NCBI GenBank assembly: GCA_910586275.1
Contig: CAJUIM010000079.1
Coordinates: 1 to 17,506 of the forward strand
Direction: 5' to 3'
From: an uncultured Lachnospiraceae bacterium
Lineage (GTDB): Bacteria > Bacillota > Clostridia > Lachnospirales > Lachnospiraceae
DNA: 17,506 nucleotides
In this document: in pieces, positions 14,351 to 17,506 of the stretch
Numbering within the stretch: the first letter of the stretch is position 1
Layout: the number at the start of each line of letters is the position of its first letter
Program-made: the position numbers and the translations under genes
The notes under the pieces: generated by a model
The model's input: only the letters and a program-made list of their open reading frames with translations
Told to the model about the DNA's origin: nothing
Database searches by the model: none

Positions 14351-15754
14351 CTAATCAATAAACTTACTGATAGTAGACAAAAGTTTAATATGGTCAATCG
14401 GCTTTAACAGATAGCCTTGTGGCTTCAGAGCCAATGCTTTCTCTATTCTGTTGCGGTCAGAAATGCCCGTCAGGAATATTACCGGTATGTTTCGCGTATG
14501 CGGGTTCTCCCGCAGTCTCTTCAATACTGTGGGGCCGCTTTCCAACGGCATCTCATAGTCCAGCAGAATCAAATCCGTTTTCCTGTTCTCCAGAAACTTA
14601 AAGGCTATTTTACCGTTTAATGCAGTAGCAACATCATATTTATCTGCCAGATGCCGCTGAATGATCTTCAGCATACGGGAATCATCATCTACAACAAGAA
14701 TATGTTTCCGTCCCGTAGAGCCAACGGCTACGCCTTCCACTCCTCCCACCGGATCCAAATCCAAATCTAAATTCCCCACAGAGTCCAGCAGGCTGGCCGC
14801 TTCACTGACCTGCGCCGATAAAGCGGATAAAAGTGCGGCATTGGGATCCTCCTCAGGCGCAGATACCGGAACAGAGGCAGGCTGCTGCATATTTCCCTGA
14901 GGCACTGCATTATCGGACAAAGATACATCTTTCTGCGGCTGGGATGAAGCTGCCTGCGAAGGTGCCACAGCCGTAACCGGCTGACTTGCTGCGGGCTGTG
15001 CTGCCTGCGGGGCTTTCCCTGCCTGAGGCTGCGATGCCGCCTGCGGGGCTTTCCCTGCCTGAGGCTGCGATACCGCCTGCGGAGTTTTTTCTGCCTGAGG
15101 CTGCGATGCCGCCTGCGGAGTCTTTTCTGCCTGAGGCTGCGATGCCGCCTGCGGAGCCTTCCCTGCCTGAGGCTGCGATGCCGCCTGCGGAGCCTTCCCT
15201 GCCTGAGGCTGCGATGCCGCCTGCGGAGCCTTCCCTGCCTGAGGCTGCAATGCCTCCTGCGAAGCCTTCCCTGCCTGAGGCTGCGATGCCGCCTGCGGAG
15301 CCTTCCCCATCATAGGCTGTGTTTCCTGCGGAATCCTTCCGGCCTGACCCGCCGTATCGTCGGAACGAGATGCGGCAGTTTCCGGAAGGCTGGAAAAGTA
15401 AGCCCTCATCCGTTCTTCCATATTGCCGGTAGACATAGGCTTTTCCATTACCATATCTGCCGCACCGGGTGCTGTCCGGCTATATGCATCACAGTCCCCT
15501 CTTGTTCCGATAATGAAAAAAGCAGTATCGGCCGATTCGGGAGCCTGCTTCAGTTCTGATATCCTACGGAAACTGTCCGGCATCTCATGATTCAGGCAGT
15601 AAAGAAAGCCATTGGGATGAAAATATTTTATATGGCTTAAAATATCTTCGTAGCGGGCAGAAGTACTTTGATACTCAAAGTCCTCACCTGCTTTCGAAAA
15701 AAAATCGTCAATAATCGTTTTGTTATTTCCTGTCAGTAATATTTTGTATTTCAT
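14351..15754 (-). CDS. Response regulator with pseudo-receiver, repeat linker and C-terminal receiver
   Basis: From the ATG at 15754 (GGGAG eight bases upstream) the product has 467 residues; an ATG at 15769 would add five and has a weaker ribosome site. Residues are numbered here from 15769. Residues 6-125 resemble a receiver, but TGNN replaces the acidic pocket and no Asp stands at the phosphorylation position, so it is probably not phosphorylated. Residues 155-257 are a Pro/Gln/Ala/Lys linker built of eight 12-residue repeats plus a partial ninth. After a further low-complexity stretch and a short helical region (about 308-330), a canonical receiver spans 355-472, with Asp361-Asp363, phosphorylation site Asp404 in LLDYEMP, Thr434 and Lys456. 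There is no DNA-binding or enzymatic output domain. It is cotranscribed with the hybrid kinase, its likely partner. Confidence 0.88.
   Translation of the reverse strand: MKYKILLTGNNKTIIDDFFSKAGEDFEYQSTSARYEDILSHIKYFHPNGFLYCLNHEMPDSFRRISELKQAPESADTAFFIIGTRGDCDAYSRTAPGAADMVMEKPMSTGNMEERMRAYFSSLPETAASRSDDTAGQAGRIPQETQPMMGKAPQAASQPQAGKASQEALQPQAGKAPQAASQPQAGKAPQAASQPQAGKAPQAASQPQAEKTPQAASQPQAEKTPQAVSQPQAGKAPQAASQPQAGKAPQAAQPAASQPVTAVAPSQAASSQPQKDVSLSDNAVPQGNMQQPASVPVSAPEEDPNAALLSALSAQVSEAASLLDSVGNLDLDLDPVGGVEGVAVGSTGRKHILVVDDDSRMLKIIQRHLADKYDVATALNGKIAFKFLENRKTDLILLDYEMPLESGPTVLKRLRENPHTRNIPVIFLTGISDRNRIEKALALKPQGYLLKPIDHIKLLSTISKFID
14999..15307 (-). repeat. 36-bp in-frame tandem repeat (8.5 copies)
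   Basis: Eight full 36-bp units (15020-15307) and a partial ninth encode GKAPQAASQPQA and variants (GKASQEALQPQA, EKTPQAASQPQA, EKTPQAVSQPQA). Adjacent units are nearly identical in DNA, so recent expansion or slippage is likely. The period is a multiple of three, so changes in copy number would keep the frame and only alter linker length. Confidence 0.95.
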
Positions 15755-15789
15755 GTCCCATACTCCCATGCAATAAATTCTTTCTATTT

Positions 15790-15795
15790 ATTATA
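15790..15795 (-). promoter_or_regulatory. Possible -10 box for the receiver/kinase operon
   Basis: A perfect TATAAT lies on the minus strand about 35 bases before the ATG at 15754, in an AT-rich spacer after the PAP2-like gene. No good -35 box stands at 16-18 bases, so the promoter is tentative; readthrough from the rfbD transcript is the alternative. Confidence 0.3.
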
Positions 15796-15836
15796 ACTAA
15801 TAATCATAATTTCTGCATCATATTTTTACCGGATCC

Positions 15837-16289
15837 TCACAGATACATTAACGCTGCCATAAAAATGCCGAGCAAGGCTCCCATCAGAACCTGCAGCGGA
15901 GTATGCCCAACAAACTCTTTCAGTTTTTCCTCCACGCTCATTTCTTTCCCCATCTTGTCAAACATTTCCATCATCTCATTCAGCACCTTCGCCTGTATCC
16001 CTGTTTCACGCCTGACTCCGATTGCATCATACATGACTACAATTGCCAAGATCGCCGCCACTGCAAATTCAAAGCTGCCGCCTCCATATTCTATCCCTGC
16101 CGCCGTTGCCAGCGCACATACCGTTGCCGAATGGGAACTGGGCATGCCACCGCTCCCTACCAAACGCTCTGCCACAAATTTACGGCTGAACCACATATGG
16201 ATTAACGTTTTCAATATTTGGGCAACCAGCCATCCACAGATTGATGCCATAAAAATCCTATTATGAATGATACCTTCTATAAATTCCAT
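15837..16289 (-). CDS. Divergent PAP2 family (DUF212) membrane protein
   Basis: This small membrane protein (150 residues from the ATG at 16289; 157 if the GTG at 16310 is used) belongs to the DUF212 or divergent PAP2 group. It shows GSGGMPSSHSATVCAL, the counterpart of the PAP2 phosphatase SxxxSH motif, then YDAIGVRRETGIQAKVLNE and a C-terminal EFVGHTPLQVLMGALLGI. These are three conserved blocks of the family, with about four hydrophobic segments. The biochemical activity of the family is not established; lipid phosphate hydrolysis is suggested only by the PAP2 likeness. The ATG has AAGGA about 12 bases upstream. It follows rfbD closely, so the two are probably one transcript. Confidence 0.9.
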   Translation of the reverse strand: MEFIEGIIHNRIFMASICGWLVAQILKTLIHMWFSRKFVAERLVGSGGMPSSHSATVCALATAAGIEYGGGSFEFAVAAILAIVVMYDAIGVRRETGIQAKVLNEMMEMFDKMGKEMSVEEKLKEFVGHTPLQVLMGALLGIFMAALMYL

Positions 16290-16321
16290 CTTATGTCCAT
16301 ATCCTTCCACAGCCTACCGCA

Positions 16322-17182
16322 TTAAAGCTGTATCTCCCTCATATATTCCGCAATCGCTTTCCGCCAGTCCGCAAAGCAATAATCCGATGTCAGTTTCAGC
16401 ATGTAATTTTCCAGTACCGAATAAGCCGGCCTCGGAGCCGATGCCGGGTTATCCCGTACATACTCCTGCGTCGAGATATCCTCGACTTTTGTGCTTTTTC
16501 CTGCCAAGCGGAAAATTTCTTCCGTAAACTCCGCCCAGCTGCAATACCCCTCGCATGTACCATGGAAAATTCCATAATTATCGGTAGGCAGAAGAAAGGC
16601 AATAGCATCCGCCAGTTGGGCTGCACTGGTAGGCGAACCAATCTGATCTCTGACCACTCTGACCACTTCCTTCGTTTCAGACAGACGGAGCATAGTTCTC
16701 ACAAAATTTTTCCCTTCGCCATACAGCCATGCCGTCCGTATAATAAAATAATTTTGGGCAAAATCCCTGACAAAATTTTCTCCCGCCAGTTTCGATGCCC
16801 CATATACTCCCTTAGGGTCTGTCCTGTCAAACTCCCGGTAAGGTTTATCTGCCTCTCCGGAAAAAACATAATCCGTTGACACCTGTACCAGCTTTGCCCC
16901 CACTTCTGTGGCTGCCACAGCCAGATTCCTTGGGCCTATGGCATTGATACGGTAAGCATTGTCAGCATCTGTCTCACATACATTCACGTTCGTATGCGCA
17001 GCACAGTTAACAATTGCATAAGGCCGTACTTCTCTTACCAATTCCAGCACTTTATCCACATCCGTAATATCCAGCTGCGCCACGTCCGTATTCACCAATT
17101 CAATGCCATCATTGCCTGCGTACTTCTTATTAATCGCAACCCCCAGCTGCCCATTGCATCCGGTAACAATTATTTTCTTCAT
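16322..17182 (-). CDS. rfbD: dTDP-4-dehydrorhamnose reductase
   Basis: This 286-residue RmlD/RfbD-type reductase catalyses the last step of dTDP-L-rhamnose synthesis, reducing dTDP-4-keto-rhamnose with NAD(P)H. The ATG at 17182 has GGAGG ten bases upstream; the frame extends to 17230 but that N terminus is unlike the family. Visible motifs are the Rossmann loop TGCNGQLG (7-14), NCAAHTNVNVCE (59-70), VSTDYVFSG (101-109) with the catalytic Thr, and Tyr127-Lys131 in YGASK. RTAWLYGEGKNFV and DQIGSPT follow, as expected. RmlA, RmlB and RmlC are not in the window, so the pathway is either elsewhere in the genome or this reductase acts on a related sugar. Confidence 0.93.
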   Translation of the reverse strand: MKKIIVTGCNGQLGVAINKKYAGNDGIELVNTDVAQLDITDVDKVLELVREVRPYAIVNCAAHTNVNVCETDADNAYRINAIGPRNLAVAATEVGAKLVQVSTDYVFSGEADKPYREFDRTDPKGVYGASKLAGENFVRDFAQNYFIIRTAWLYGEGKNFVRTMLRLSETKEVVRVVRDQIGSPTSAAQLADAIAFLLPTDNYGIFHGTCEGYCSWAEFTEEIFRLAGKSTKVEDISTQEYVRDNPASAPRPAYSVLENYMLKLTSDYCFADWRKAIAEYMREIQL

Positions 17183-17236
17183 GAACCATCGTCCTCCATA
17201 CTCATTCTTCATTCCGGCCAAAACCTGCATATTTAG

Positions 17237-17311
17237 GCAATGTCATTCACTTAAGCCGCAGCCTGCGTCAGGAATCCTGACGCGGGCTGTGACTTAAGTG
17301 AATGACATTGC
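17237..17311. repeat. 75-nt near-perfect palindrome, MITE-like, in the rfbD leader
   Basis: The sequence pairs with itself around position 17274 with only a few mismatches; its outer 18 bases on each side (CAATGTCATTCACTTAAG at 17238-17255 and its complement ending at 17310) are perfect. It is flanked by direct repeats GC-A/G-TATTTAGG (17227-17237 and 17310-17320), which could be a target-site duplication. It lies between the predicted promoter and the rfbD start, so the leader RNA would form a long hairpin. No T run follows on the rfbD side, so it is not a standard terminator. Confidence 0.85.
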
Positions 17312-17349
17312 GTATTTAGGGGCAATCACTGCTTTGCCGTTTCTTCTTT

Positions 17350-17378
17350 ATCATACAACCCTTATATTCATTATGCAA
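17350..17378 (-). promoter_or_regulatory. Promoter of the rfbD operon
   Basis: On the minus strand TTGCAT (17373-17378) and TATGAT (17350-17355) are 17 bases apart. Transcription from about 17343 would give a 160-base leader containing the palindrome at 17237-17311. Confidence 0.55.
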
Positions 17379-17406
17379 GTAAATTCCTGTTTATATCACG
17401 GAAATC

Positions 17407-17460
17407 GTAACAGTTCAGCCTGAATGTAATGTTGGGAGGCGGATGCCCGTACGCGAGTTT
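17407..17460. repeat. Right copy of the 54-bp inverted repeat
   Basis: This is the reverse complement of 1-54 with two differences. It runs straight into a T run (17458-17464). The palindromic core TTCAGCCTGAA and the GGGAGGCGGATGCCCG block are visible. It lies upstream of the rfbD promoter in a non-coding stretch; the final 46 bases of the window after it hold nothing I can identify. Confidence 0.85.
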
Positions 17461-17506
17461 TTTTAGTGGCCGGCAGCAGCGGAACTGCCTGTCCCGGATT
17501 TTCCGT

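Noticed and set aside
14999..15307. CRISPR-like array with 36-bp periodicity
   Set aside because: The units are directly adjacent with no unique spacers between them, and they code in frame within a larger gene.
14986..15315. Open frame of 109 codons on the plus strand made of repeated PPAEPSLPEAAM-like units
   Set aside because: It is the antisense reading of the 36-bp tandem repeat. The minus-strand frame continues into a clear receiver domain, whereas this one has no domain or convincing start site.
17237..17311. Intrinsic terminator or attenuator upstream of rfbD
   Set aside because: The hairpin is much longer than a usual terminator stem, and no T run follows it in the rfbD direction.
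1..17460. Whole window as a composite transposon bounded by inverted repeats
   Set aside because: No transposase or integrase gene is present, and the enclosed genes include core functions such as murB, whiA and hprK.

Overview
The window looks like chromosomal DNA from a low-to-moderate GC Firmicute, most likely a clostridial (Lachnospiraceae-type) anaerobe. This rests on HprK, an HPr/Crh-like protein, WhiA and RapZ lying in one cluster, clear AGGAGG-type ribosome binding sites, sigma-A-like promoters, and several structured intergenic repeats. The taxonomic call is inference; no rRNA or other marker gene is present.

Region 1 (about 1-6400, all minus strand) is a housekeeping and carbon-control operon, transcribed from a good promoter at 6354-6382. 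Its order is hprK - ROK glucokinase - murB - rapZ - whiA - HPr-like gene, then a terminator (1065-1092) and a diacylglycerol/lipid kinase gene. It pairs the sensor kinase of carbon catabolite repression (HprK) with a likely target. That target has Glu at the position of the PTS phosphoryl-carrier His15 but keeps Ser46, so it looks like a Crh-type regulator. The yvcK gene that often sits between rapZ and whiA in Firmicutes is absent.

Region 2 (about 6400-11650) opens with a 154-bp structured inverted-repeat element (6466-6619), followed by an AraC-family regulator on the minus strand. Facing it is a plus-strand operon: a polytopic GT-C-like membrane protein, GDP-L-fucose synthase and mannose-1-phosphate guanylyltransferase. 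The two promoters overlap head to head (7562-7598), which suggests the AraC protein controls both directions. The operon supplies GDP-mannose and the last step to GDP-fucose for a surface glycan, but GDP-mannose 4,6-dehydratase is not in the window.

Region 3 (about 11651-15754, minus strand) is a two-gene phosphorelay. One gene encodes a two-domain receiver protein with a 12-residue tandem-repeat Pro/Gln/Ala linker and no output domain. The other encodes a soluble hybrid kinase with a cysteine-rich PocR sensor, HisKA, HATPase, a degenerate receiver-like segment, a receiver and an Hpt domain. No DNA-binding effector is visible, so the route of output is unknown.

Region 4 (about 15837-17506, minus strand) holds rfbD (dTDP-4-dehydrorhamnose reductase) and a small divergent PAP2-type membrane protein, behind a promoter at 17350-17378. 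The leader of that transcript contains a 75-nt near-perfect palindrome flanked by short direct repeats, resembling a MITE.

A 54-bp sequence at the very start of the window recurs in inverted orientation near the end (52 of 54 bases identical). No transposase, CRISPR array, tRNA or rRNA was seen.
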